Shown: piece after piece, positions 1 through 6,757 of the stretch | Numbering within the stretch: the stretch's first letter is position 1 | How the letters are laid out: each line of letters starts with the position of its first letter | NCBI GenBank assembly: GCA_004297655.1 | Contig: SCUN01000109.1 | Location: 1 to 37,967, forward strand | Source: Acidobacteriota bacterium | GTDB lineage: Bacteria > Acidobacteriota > Vicinamibacteria > Vicinamibacterales > SCN-69-37 | DNA length: 37,967 nt | Direction: 5' to 3' | Program-made: the position numbers and the translations under genes | The notes under the pieces: model-generated | Seen by the model: only the letters and a program-made list of their open reading frames with translations | Told to the model about the DNA's origin: nothing | Databases searched by the model: none

Positions 1-78
1 GGCGCTCTTTGAGGACGCCTTGGGCTTGGATGCCGGTCGCTTTGCTTTTGCCGCTTTCTTTACAGGCCGCTTGGCCAT
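1..78 (-). CDS. Lysine/alanine-rich protein, N-terminal fragment (runs off the window)
   Basis: Only the first 26 codons are inside the window. They read MAKRPVKKAAKAKRP and continue as a Lys/Ala/Ser/Pro tail. The start is supported by GAGAGG a few bases upstream of the ATG. The gene begins 14 bp after the rsmI stop on the same strand, so the two are probably co-transcribed. Such a basic tail occurs at the N-terminus of histone-like proteins and of several DNA- or RNA-binding proteins. The fragment is too short to assign a family, and I make no functional call. Confidence 0.55.
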   Translation of the reverse strand, partial: MAKRPVKKAAKAKRPASKPKASSKSA

Positions 79-92
79 AGGACCTCTCGGGA

Positions 93-953
93 CTACTGAT
101 TCTGTTGTTTGACCGAAATCTTGGCCTTCTTGACAGCCTTTCGCGCGGCGGCCTCGGTCACCGCCAGTTTCAGCGCGATCAATTCTATGGCGAATTCTTC
201 TGAAACCTGGCCACCCGCGGTGAGCTGGGTGAAAAGATTCAGGGCTTCACGTTGGAAGGCCGTGGAGTTCGTGGAGATCTCGTTGGAGTCAATTTCCGGA
301 ATTACCACCACACAGAACTCTCCAATCGGCTTAATTTGCTCAGTCGATACATTATTTGGTCTTTCAACTACGGTTTCATTCAACTTAGTTAGCTCTCTTA
401 GTACTAAAATATGTTTTTTGACCAACATTCCTTCTACTTCGGCCACAGTCCGCTCAATCCTGTGGGGGGCTTCGAAGAAGACGGCCGGGTGAGTCAGCCC
501 AGCGAGCCGCTCAAACCACCGATTTCGGTCTTCACCCTTGGCAGGAGGGAAGCCGAGGAAGGTGAATTCGGGGACGGTTGAACCTGAGACGCTCATCGCG
601 GCGGTGACGGCGCTGGCACCGGGAATCGGCACCACCTGGATGCCGGCGGCTCGAGCCGCGTTGACCATCCGGGCCCCCGGGTCGGCAATCCCAGGGGTGC
701 CGGCGTCAGTGACGACGGCGACCGACTGGCCGGCGAGCATCTTCTCGACCAGGCGCGCGGCTTCGCGAGCCTCGTTATGTTCCCGCAGGGAGACCATAGG
801 CTTCTTGATCTGGTAGTGGCTGAGCAGGTGACTTGTCCGCCGCGTATCTTCCGCGGCGATGAGGTCGACTTCCGAGAGGATGCGCCTGGCCCGGAACGTC
901 AGGTCTTCCAGGTTCCCGATCGGGGTGGCGACCATGTAGAGGGTTCCGGGCAT
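93..953 (-). CDS. rsmI: 16S rRNA (cytidine(1402)-2'-O)-methyltransferase RsmI
   Basis: RsmI 2'-O-methylates C1402 in the decoding centre of 16S rRNA using S-adenosylmethionine. The 286-residue length is normal for the family. The N-terminus GTLYMVATPIGNLEDLT is the family signature, followed by AEDTRRTSHLL, VTDAGTPGIADPG and PIPGASAVTAAM, all typical of the SAM-dependent tetrapyrrole-methylase fold. FFEAPHRI and LRELTKLNE follow in the C-terminal half. The ATG used gives the canonical N-terminus. The gene is divergent from the FmdB-type gene and sits just upstream of the Lys-rich fragment. The part coding for the C-terminal third is strikingly AT-rich: 331-420 has 27 G/C of 90 by direct count, unlike the rest of the window. 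The identification is secure. Confidence 0.95.
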   Translation of the reverse strand: MPGTLYMVATPIGNLEDLTFRARRILSEVDLIAAEDTRRTSHLLSHYQIKKPMVSLREHNEAREAARLVEKMLAGQSVAVVTDAGTPGIADPGARMVNAARAAGIQVVPIPGASAVTAAMSVSGSTVPEFTFLGFPPAKGEDRNRWFERLAGLTHPAVFFEAPHRIERTVAEVEGMLVKKHILVLRELTKLNETVVERPNNVSTEQIKPIGEFCVVVIPEIDSNEISTNSTAFQREALNLFTQLTAGGQVSEEFAIELIALKLAVTEAAARKAVKKAKISVKQQNQ

Positions 954-960
954 GTATGCA

Positions 961-978
961 GGGATTATCTATAATGAA
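961..978 (+). promoter_or_regulatory. Possible -10 element in the rsmI / fmdB-like divergent gap
   Basis: The 46-bp gap between the divergent rsmI and FmdB-type starts contains a perfect TATAAT at 970-975, about 25 bp before the downstream ATG. The reverse strand of the same AT-rich patch could also form a -10 for rsmI (TATAGAT). I see no convincing -35 box at the right distance on either strand. This is therefore a weak call based on the hexamer and its position only. Confidence 0.3.
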
Positions 979-999
979 AGGCTCTAACGTCCTTATTTC

Positions 1000-1311
1000 A
1001 TGCCTCTTTACGAATATCAGTGCGCGGCGTGCGGCAAGCAGTTTGAGCGGATCCGGAAGTTCTCGGACCCGCCGCTGAAGAAGTGTGACATCTGCGGCAA
1101 GGGCCCGATCACCAAGCTCCTGTCCGCGCCCGGGATTGCGTTCAAGGGATCCGGCTTCTACATCACCGACTACGCCAAGGGATCCTCGAGCGCGTCGGCC
1201 ACCGGACAGAAGTCCGAGACGAAGTCCGAGTCGAAGACCGAGTCCAAGACCGAATCGACAGCGGACTCGAAGTCCGAATCCAAGCCGGCGGCAAAGCCGG
1301 AGACGAAGTAG
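1000..1311 (+). CDS. FmdB-family zinc ribbon protein
   Basis: This is a small protein (103 aa) with an N-terminal zinc ribbon, MPLYEYQCAACGKQFE, then CDICGKG. The two CxxC pairs are at about residues 8-11 and 30-33 and would bind one zinc. This matches the FmdB/CxxC_CXXC_SSSS regulatory-protein family, whose biochemical role is still unclear. Residues 65-103 form a low-complexity tail of repeated KSE(S/T)KTES units rich in Lys, Ser, Thr and Glu, which is probably disordered. The gene lies 6 bp ahead of serS on the same strand, so both are likely on one mRNA. The family call is firm and the function unknown. Confidence 0.88.
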   Translation: MPLYEYQCAACGKQFERIRKFSDPPLKKCDICGKGPITKLLSAPGIAFKGSGFYITDYAKGSSSASATGQKSETKSESKTESKTESTADSKSESKPAAKPETK

Positions 1312-1317
1312 TCCGAC

Positions 1318-2604
1318 GTGCTCGATCCCAACTACGTCCGCGATCACGCCGACGAGGTGCTGCGGCGTCTCTCGACCCGGAATGGCGATTTCGCCGCCGA
1401 CCTAGCCGCGCTCCGCGTGCTCGATAAAGAGCGGCTCGAGGCGATTCAGCGCGTCGAGAATCTCAAGCGTGAACAGAATTCTGCTGGGGAAGAAGTGGCC
1501 CGCGCAAAGAAGGAAGGGCGCGATGCGACCGAGATCCTCGCGAGAAACAAGCAGCGCGCTGCGGAAATCAAAGCGCTCGATCCGGTCCTGACCGATCTTG
1601 ACGCGCGCCGCGATGCGCTCATGCTGACGTTCCCGAATCTCCCGCATGAGAGCGTGCCGGTGGGGAAGTCGGCGGCCGACAATCCGCAAGTTCGCGCCTG
1701 GGGCACGCCGCGCCAGTTTTCGTTTGCGCCGCAGGGGCATTCGGAGCTCGGCGAGCGCCTGGGCATCCTGAATTTCGAGCGCGCGACGCGGATGTCCGGC
1801 GCGCGGTTCTCGGTGCTCACCGGCGCCGGCGCGCGTCTCGAGCGCGCGCTGATCAACTTCATGCTCGACGTGCACACGCGGGAGCACGGCTACACGGAGG
1901 TCGTGCCGCCGTTTCTCGTGAATCGCAATGCGCTCACGGGCACCGGCAATCTGCCGAAGTTCGAGCAGGATCTCTTCAAGGTGGCGGGGGAGTGGGATCT
2001 CTTTCTCATCCCGACGGCTGAAGTGCCGCTGACCAATCTTCACCGCGAGGAAATCCTCGACGGCCGCCAGCTCCCGATCAAGTACACGGCCTACACGCCG
2101 TGCTTCCGCAGCGAGGCCGGTTCGTACGGCGCGGACGTTCGCGGCTTGATCCGCCAGCATCAGTTCGACAAGGTCGAGCTGGTGAAGTTCACGACGCCGG
2201 AACAGTCGCATGACGAGCTCGAGGCTCTCACCCGGAACGCAGAGACGATTCTTGAACGTCTGAACCTTCCCTATCGTCGGGTGCTCTTATGTACTGGCGA
2301 CATGGGCTTCGCGTCGGCGAAGACGTTCGACATCGAAGTGTGGCTGCCGAGCCAGAACACCTTCCGTGAGATTTCGTCCTGCAGCAACACCGAAGGTTTC
2401 CAGGCCCGCCGCGCGAACATCAAGTTCCGCCCGGATGGTTCCGGGAAACCCCAGCACGTGCACACGCTGAACGGCTCGGGCCTTGCGGTGGGGCGCACAT
2501 TGATCGCGATTCTGGAGAATTATCAGAACGAAGACGGGTCAGTCACGGTGCCCGAAGCATTGAGACCGTACATGGGCGGTCTGGCTCGAATCGAACGTAC
2601 GTAG
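1318..2604 (+). CDS. serS: Seryl-tRNA synthetase
   Basis: SerS charges tRNA-Ser with serine and is a cytoplasmic class II synthetase. The first ~110 residues form the long antiparallel coiled-coil arm that holds the tRNA-Ser variable arm ([17 protein letters not shown], then [17 protein letters not shown]). The catalytic core shows [10 protein letters not shown], motif 2 ([22 protein letters not shown]) and motif 3 ([20 protein letters not shown]). The length of 428 aa is normal. The start is GTG, chosen because it gives the standard LDPNYVR opening 6 bp after the FmdB stop. The stop codon abuts a strong hairpin and, 37 bp on, a tRNA-Ser gene, so enzyme and substrate are encoded side by side. 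Confidence 0.97.
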   Translation: MLDPNYVRDHADEVLRRLSTRNGDFAADLAALRVLDKERLEAIQRVENLKREQNSAGEEVARAKKEGRDATEILARNKQRAAEIKALDPVLTDLDARRDALMLTFPNLPHESVPVGKSAADNPQVRAWGTPRQFSFAPQGHSELGERLGILNFERATRMSGARFSVLTGAGARLERALINFMLDVHTREHGYTEVVPPFLVNRNALTGTGNLPKFEQDLFKVAGEWDLFLIPTAEVPLTNLHREEILDGRQLPIKYTAYTPCFRSEAGSYGADVRGLIRQHQFDKVELVKFTTPEQSHDELEALTRNAETILERLNLPYRRVLLCTGDMGFASAKTFDIEVWLPSQNTFREISSCSNTEGFQARRANIKFRPDGSGKPQHVHTLNGSGLAVGRTLIAILENYQNEDGSVTVPEALRPYMGGLARIERT

Positions 2605-2626
2605 GCGCGGACCTTCAGGTCCGCGC
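2598..2626 (+). repeat. Hairpin repeat, half-element (copy C)
   Basis: A perfect 10-bp stem GCGCGGACCT / AGGTCCGCGC with a two-base TC loop spans 2605-2626. It is preceded by ACGTAGG, which contains the serS TAG stop. The arrangement GTAG + hairpin with CT-TC-AG at its tip is the same as the right half of the double-hairpin elements at 6695-6756 and 26202-26260. It may end the serS transcript or separate it from the tRNA, but there is no T-run after the stem. Confidence 0.7.
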
Positions 2627-2641
2627 GCAGGCGTCTTACGC

Positions 2642-2727
<86 letters not shown>

Positions 2728-2731
<4 letters not shown>

Positions 2732-2772
2732 ACCTTCGCTGACCGCTCGCTACGCTCGCAGCTTCGGTTGGC
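2728..2772 (+). terminator. Hairpin starting in the tRNA-Ser 3' end, possible terminator
   Basis: GCCAACC at 2728-2734, which includes the tRNA discriminator and CCA, pairs with GGTTGGC at 2766-2772. Further partial pairing occurs inside (TTCGCTG / CAGCTTCG). The stem could terminate the tRNA transcript, but no T-tract follows. Because it shares bases with the mature tRNA end, it might instead influence 3' processing. Confidence 0.4.
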
Positions 2773-2840
2773 GAGCCAATTGGGCGACCGGCACAACATT
2801 ACCCACAATATTTCCCCGCGTTGAACGTCTACTAAGGGGA

Positions 2841-3365
2841 GTGGAAGACGCAGCGATCTCCGAGGCGGTCATCCGGGAGGAGTCCCGGCTCCGCCGGTTC
2901 ATCCGGCGGCGCGTGCCGAACGCGAGCGACGCCGAGGACATCCTGCAGGACGTCTTCTACGAACTGGTCGAAGCCAACCGGCTCGTCATGCCGATCGAGC
3001 ATGTGACCGGCTGGCTGTTCCAGGTCGCCCGCAATCGCATCACCGACCTCTTCCGCCGCCGGCGGCCGGAAAGCCTGACCGACTCCGGGTTCGAAGACCT
3101 GTTGCCGTCGCCGGAGGCCGGGCCCGAGGCGGCATACGTCCGGACAGTGTTGGTGGAAGAGCTCGAGCTGGCGATCGAGGAGCTGCCCGACGACCAGCGC
3201 ATGGTCTTCATCGGCCATGAAATCGACGGCCGCAGCTTCAAGGACATGGCGGCCGAGACCGGAGTGGGCGTGAACACGCTGTTGTCACGAAAGCGATACG
3301 CCGTGCTGCATCTTCGCGAGAGGTTGCGGCGCGTGCACGAGGAATTCACGAAAGCGAGGATGTGA
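2841..3365 (+). CDS. ECF-type RNA polymerase sigma factor
   Basis: This is a 174-aa sigma-70 family member with only regions 2 and 4, typical of extracytoplasmic-function sigma factors that redirect RNA polymerase. Region 2 is visible as DAEDILQDVFYELVEA and GWLFQVARNRITDLFRRR. Region 4 is ELPDDQRMVFIGHEIDGRSFKDMAAETGVGVNTLLSRKRYAVLHLRERL, with a helix-turn-helix. The ORF-track start lies inside the tRNA and cannot be right. The only plausible start ahead of region 2 is GTG at 2841, with AGGGGA directly before it, an unusually tight spacing. No recognisable anti-sigma gene is adjacent. The next gene, 2 bp on, encodes a small membrane protein that may take that role. Confidence 0.88.
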   Translation: MEDAAISEAVIREESRLRRFIRRRVPNASDAEDILQDVFYELVEANRLVMPIEHVTGWLFQVARNRITDLFRRRRPESLTDSGFEDLLPSPEAGPEAAYVRTVLVEELELAIEELPDDQRMVFIGHEIDGRSFKDMAAETGVGVNTLLSRKRYAVLHLRERLRRVHEEFTKARM

Positions 3366-3367
3366 AC

Positions 3368-3721
3368 ATGACCCGGGGAATCAAGATGCTGTTGATCGCG
3401 CCGTTGGCGATCGTGGGAATCGCGCTCTTCATCTTCATCGGCGGCGAGATCGTCAAGCTGCTGTGGAACTGGCTCGTGCCGTCGCTCTTCGGCCTGCGCG
3501 TGCTGACGTTCTGGGAAGCGGTCGGGCTGCTCGCGTTGTCCCGGATTCTGTTCGGCGGATTCGGCCGCGGGTTCAGCAATGCTCGCGGGAATGCCAGCCA
3601 CCGCAGCGCCGAACGACGCGAGCGGTTCCGTCAGAAGATCCGCGAGCGCTTCGGCGCGGACTTCACTGAAACGTCCACGCCAGGATCCGGCTCTTCTTCT
3701 GACCCTGCGCCATTTCGATGA
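3368..3721 (+). CDS. Small membrane protein paired with the ECF sigma factor
   Basis: I do not recognise a named family. The 117-aa product has one strong N-terminal membrane helix (MLLIAPLAIVGIALFIFIGG), a second hydrophobic stretch (LLWNWLVPSLFGLRVLTFWEAVGLLALSRILFGGF), and a very basic C-terminal tail (RRERFRQKIRERFG). ATG 3368 is chosen because GAGG lies 8 bp upstream; a GTG at 3362 is the alternative. The gene follows the sigma stop by 2 bp, so the two are translationally linked. Its 3' end overlaps the convergent rlmF gene by 59 bp, and the last ~20 residues may be little more than read-out of that overlap. A role in controlling or sensing for the sigma factor is inferred from position alone. 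Confidence 0.65.
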   Translation: MTRGIKMLLIAPLAIVGIALFIFIGGEIVKLLWNWLVPSLFGLRVLTFWEAVGLLALSRILFGGFGRGFSNARGNASHRSAERRERFRQKIRERFGADFTETSTPGSGSSSDPAPFR

Positions 3722-4517
3722 TCCGCACCTCGGCGGCGCGGGCGGTCTTCAGCGCTCGGCGCAGCTGAGGGAGACGCTCGCTCTTTGAGACGAGCGTCGT
3801 GAACCACCGGCACAGCCGGGGCCGGGCGGCGCTTTCGGTGATCATCCGCTCAATGAAACCTGTCTCGCCGCCCGGCGTGATGAGTTCACTCACGCTGCCG
3901 CCGAAGTTCAGGGGTTCCGGGTTACGCAGTTCCAGGTTCCGTCGTTTTCGGCGGGAGGCATCGGCGGCTTCTTTCGCTGACGCGTGGAACGGGGGATTGC
4001 ACATCGAGGCGTCGAATCGCTCGGCCGCGGACGTGACGCCCGCAAAGATCTTGAGCGGATCCAACTGCAGGCGATGCTCGATGAGCGGCGCGATCTTGCG
4101 ATTGACACGCACCACCTGCCGCGCCCAGCGCATCGAGGTCTTGTCGATCTCCGTGGCGACGAAACTCCAGCCGAACTCAGCCGCGCCGATGATCGGATAG
4201 ATGCCATTCGCGCCGGAGCCGATGTCGATGATCCGCACCGCCGAGCCCCGCTTGCCGCCGATCAGGTCCGCCAGGTAATAGATGTAGTCCGCGCGGCCGG
4301 GAATCGGCGGGCACAAGGCGCCCTGCGGCAGGCTCCAGCGCACGCCGTAGGCGTCGGCGAGCAGCGCCTCGTTGAGCGCGGCCACCGCGCGCGAATCCGC
4401 GAAATCGACCGAGGGATGGCCGTATCGCGTCGGCGCGACGAACTCCGCCAGCCGGGGGCTGGCGGAGATCAACCGGTCGAAATCGTATTCGCCCTGAAAG
4501 CGGTTTCGTGCGTGCAG
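3663..4517 (-). CDS. rlmF: 23S rRNA (adenine(1618)-N6)-methyltransferase RlmF
   Basis: RlmF methylates A1618 of 23S rRNA. The core has a SAM-binding motif IDIGSGANGIYPIIG (about residue 97) and the N6-adenine catalytic motif NPPF (about 174-177). It also has the family stretches SVDFADSRAVAALNEALL and LCPPIPGRADYIYYLADL. The ORF track begins at a TTG (4472). Reading upstream in frame gives LHARNRFQGEYDFDRLI, which matches the conserved LHPRNRH...YDF opening of the family. I therefore start at the CTG at 4517, because no ATG, GTG or TTG exists between it and the upstream gene. It begins 4 bp after the GlsB-like stop, consistent with translational coupling. The identity is secure and the exact start less so. 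Confidence 0.92.
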   Translation of the reverse strand: MHARNRFQGEYDFDRLISASPRLAEFVAPTRYGHPSVDFADSRAVAALNEALLADAYGVRWSLPQGALCPPIPGRADYIYYLADLIGGKRGSAVRIIDIGSGANGIYPIIGAAEFGWSFVATEIDKTSMRWARQVVRVNRKIAPLIEHRLQLDPLKIFAGVTSAAERFDASMCNPPFHASAKEAADASRRKRRNLELRNPEPLNFGGSVSELITPGGETGFIERMITESAARPRLCRWFTTLVSKSERLPQLRRALKTARAAEVRIIEMAQGQKKSRILAWTFQ

Positions 4518-4521
4518 AGAC

Positions 4522-4761
4522 TCAGGCCCGTTTGAGCGCTCTGCTGATGGCCACGAGAATCACGGCGCCGACAAACGACACGATGATCGAGCCAATCATG
4601 CCGCCGCCCGGCCAGACGCCGAGCGCGGTGAACACCCAATTACCGACGATGCCACCAAGGATGCCGAGGATGATGTCGACGAGGACACCGTATCCGCCGC
4701 CCTTCATGACCTGGCCGGCCAGCCAGCCTGCGATCAACCCAACGAGAATGGCGTATAACAT
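4522..4761 (-). CDS. GlsB/YeaQ/YmgE family stress-response membrane protein
   Basis: This 79-aa integral membrane protein consists of three glycine-rich helices: MLYAILVGLIAGWLAGQVMKGGGYG, then DIILGILGGIVGNWVF, then MIGSIIVSFVGAVILVAISRALKR. This is the transglycosylase-associated / GlsB pattern. The track ORF carries 40 extra residues of non-conserved, basic sequence. The ATG at 4761 has GGAGG eight bases upstream and gives the usual family start. It lies upstream of rlmF in a two-gene unit and is divergent from the GH43 gene. The family is linked to general stress, but its molecular activity is unknown. Confidence 0.9.
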   Translation of the reverse strand: MLYAILVGLIAGWLAGQVMKGGGYGVLVDIILGILGGIVGNWVFTALGVWPGGGMIGSIIVSFVGAVILVAISRALKRA

Positions 4762-4806
4762 GTCGAACCTCCAATGGTCACCAGGGAACGATCGCACTCT
4801 AGCACG

Positions 4807-5784
4807 ATGTCGCGACGCGACTTTGTTCACTACACGACACTCGCCGGCCTGTCGCTCGCCCTCCCGTTTCCGGCGCCGCACGAGGGAAACCCGGTCTTCG
4901 ATGGCTGGTACGCCGACCCCGAAGCGCGCATCTTCGAAAACGAATACTGGATCTTCCCGACCTACTCGGCGCCGTACAACGATCAGCTCTTCTTCGACGC
5001 GTTTTCATCCCCGGACCTCGTCACCTGGACGAAGCACGCGCGCATCCTCGATGTCGAGCACGTGACGTGGGCAAAGCGCGCCGTGTGGGCGCCGTCGATC
5101 GTGAAGAAGGGCGACTGGTATTACTTGTTCTTCGCCGCCAACGACATCCAGAACGACGAGCAACTCGGCGGCATCGGCATCGCGCGCGCAAAACACCCGG
5201 CGGGACCCTTCGAGGATCATCTCGGCAAGCCGCTCGTGGACAAGTTCCATAACGGCGCCCAGCCGATCGATCCGTTCGTCTTCGCCGATTCCGACGGCAC
5301 CCATTACCTCATCTACGGCGGCTGGCGGCACTGCAACATCACGAAGCTCAACGCCGATTTCACAGCTCTCGTGCCGTTCGCCGATGGCACGACGTTCAAG
5401 GAAATCACGCCGTCGGGCTACGTCGAAGGCTCGTGGATGTTCAAGAAGGACGGCAAGTACTACTTCATGTGGTCGGAAGGCGGCTGGACCGGCCCGAACT
5501 ACGCGGTCGCCTATGCCATCGGGAACTCGCCGCTCGGTCCGTTCGAGCGCGCCGGCAAGGTTCTTCAGCAAGACCCGCTCGTCGCCACTGGAGCCGGCCA
5601 TCACTCCGTCATCCAGTCCCCCCGCTCCGGCAAGTGGTACATCGTCTATCACCGACGTCCGCTCGATCAGCGGGATCGGAACGCGCGCGTGGTGTGCATC
5701 GACGAGATGCGGTTTGGACCGAACGGCGCGATCGAGCCGGTTGTGATTACCAAGGCGGGCGTCGGCCGCGATCCGCTGAAGTGA
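4807..5784 (+). CDS. Tat-exported glycoside hydrolase family 43 enzyme
   Basis: GH43 enzymes are five-bladed beta-propeller hydrolases acting mainly on arabinan, xylan side chains and similar plant glycans. All three expected acidic residues are visible: the base Asp in GWYADPE (D37), the pKa-modulating Asp in IDPFVFAD (D155), and the acid Glu in YVEGSWM (E207). Residues 1-24 (MSRRDFVHYTTLAGLSLALPFPAP) form a Tat signal, so the enzyme is periplasmic or secreted. I start at ATG 4807 rather than the track start 4774 because it places the twin arginines at residues 3-4. The 325-aa length is normal. There is no carbohydrate-binding module and no sugar-uptake gene beside it. Substrate cannot be read from sequence. 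Confidence 0.9.
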   Translation: MSRRDFVHYTTLAGLSLALPFPAPHEGNPVFDGWYADPEARIFENEYWIFPTYSAPYNDQLFFDAFSSPDLVTWTKHARILDVEHVTWAKRAVWAPSIVKKGDWYYLFFAANDIQNDEQLGGIGIARAKHPAGPFEDHLGKPLVDKFHNGAQPIDPFVFADSDGTHYLIYGGWRHCNITKLNADFTALVPFADGTTFKEITPSGYVEGSWMFKKDGKYYFMWSEGGWTGPNYAVAYAIGNSPLGPFERAGKVLQQDPLVATGAGHHSVIQSPRSGKWYIVYHRRPLDQRDRNARVVCIDEMRFGPNGAIEPVVITKAGVGRDPLK

Positions 5785-5799
5785 AGTAATCTCGACCGA

Positions 5800-6705
5800 G
5801 TGTCTCCGCAGAGATTCCGACAGTTCGCCTGGATCGTTCTCGGCTACGCCATCCTCGTCATCGTCTGGGGCGCCGTCGTCCGCGCCACGAGTTCCGGGGC
5901 GGGCTGCGGCGCGCACTGGCCGCTCTGCAACGGGGAGGTCGTTCCTTTGGCGCCGACGCTGACGACGATCATCGAGTTCGCGCATCGGATGACGAGCGGT
6001 CTGATCCTGATCATGACCGTGCTGTTGCTATGGATGGCGGCGAAGACATTTCCGGCAGGTCATGCCGCACGGCGAGCCGCGAGGTGGTCGCTCGTCTTCG
6101 TGATCATCGAAGCCCTGGTCGGCGCCGGCATTGTGTTGCTGCGGCTCGTCGAAGACAACGCGTCGGCGCTGCGCGCGGTTTACATCGGCGGCCATCTGAC
6201 CAACACGCTGATGCTGGTGGGTTGTTACACGTGGACGATCGTCGCGGCCGATTCAACGGCGGCGCCGTGGACCGCCGAGACGCGAACCCGCTGGAGCGGT
6301 TGGCTTCGCCTCGCGTTGATCGGTCTCATCATCGTCTCGGCCGTCGGCGCCGTGGTCGCGCTTGGCGATACGTTGTTTCCCCATAAGACGCTGGCGGAAG
6401 GGCTCGCGGCGGATCTGGATCCGGCCGCGCATTTCTTGATTCGCCTGCGCGTGTGGCATCCGGTCATCGCGGCGATCGTGAGCGCGCTTCTAATGACAAC
6501 CATCGTCAGGAGCGGAGCCATGGACGAGCCGGCGCTTCGAACGCCGGCTCGTGCTGTGGTGTGGTTCGTGATCATTCAGGTGGCGCTGGGCGCCGCGAAC
6601 CTGTTTTTGCTCGCGCCCCTCGCGCTGCAGATGGCGCACCTGCTGGTGTCGAACCTGCTCTGGGTTGCGACAGTGTGGGTTTGGTTGTTATTGCGCCGGG
6701 GCTAA
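5800..6705 (+). CDS. ctaA: Heme A synthase (CtaA/COX15)
   Basis: CtaA oxidises the C8 methyl of heme O to make heme A for aa3-type cytochrome oxidases in the inner membrane. The 301-aa protein shows about eight membrane helices. Helix 2 carries the conserved EFAHRMTSGL, and further His residues occur in GGHLTNTLML, RVWHPVIAAI and QMAHLLVSNLLW. The first outer loop keeps the Cys pair in GAGCGAHWPLCNGE. The start is GTG, 15 bp after the GH43 stop. No ctaB or oxidase subunit gene is in the window. The TAA stop lies inside the first hairpin of a repeat element. Confidence 0.93.
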   Translation: MSPQRFRQFAWIVLGYAILVIVWGAVVRATSSGAGCGAHWPLCNGEVVPLAPTLTTIIEFAHRMTSGLILIMTVLLLWMAAKTFPAGHAARRAARWSLVFVIIEALVGAGIVLLRLVEDNASALRAVYIGGHLTNTLMLVGCYTWTIVAADSTAAPWTAETRTRWSGWLRLALIGLIIVSAVGAVVALGDTLFPHKTLAEGLAADLDPAAHFLIRLRVWHPVIAAIVSALLMTTIVRSGAMDEPALRTPARAVVWFVIIQVALGAANLFLLAPLALQMAHLLVSNLLWVATVWVWLLLRRG

Positions 6706-6756
6706 AGCCCCGGCCTACGACGTACGTGGGACGTAGGCCGGAACTTCAGTTCCGGC
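6695..6756 (+). repeat. Double-hairpin repeat element (copy A)
   Basis: Two 9-bp stems with two-base loops are placed head to head: GCCGGGGCT-AA-AGCCCCGGC (6695-6714) and GCCGGAACT-TC-AGTTCCGGC (6737-6756). The linker between them begins CTACG and ends CGTAG, forming a third inverted repeat. The TAA stop of ctaA is read from the tip of the first hairpin. The element ends 2 bp before the stop of the convergent M13 peptidase gene. It fills the whole gap between two convergent genes and could act as a two-way terminator or mRNA stabiliser. It resembles REP/BIME elements in design; mobility is inference. Confidence 0.8.
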
Positions 6757-6757
6757 A

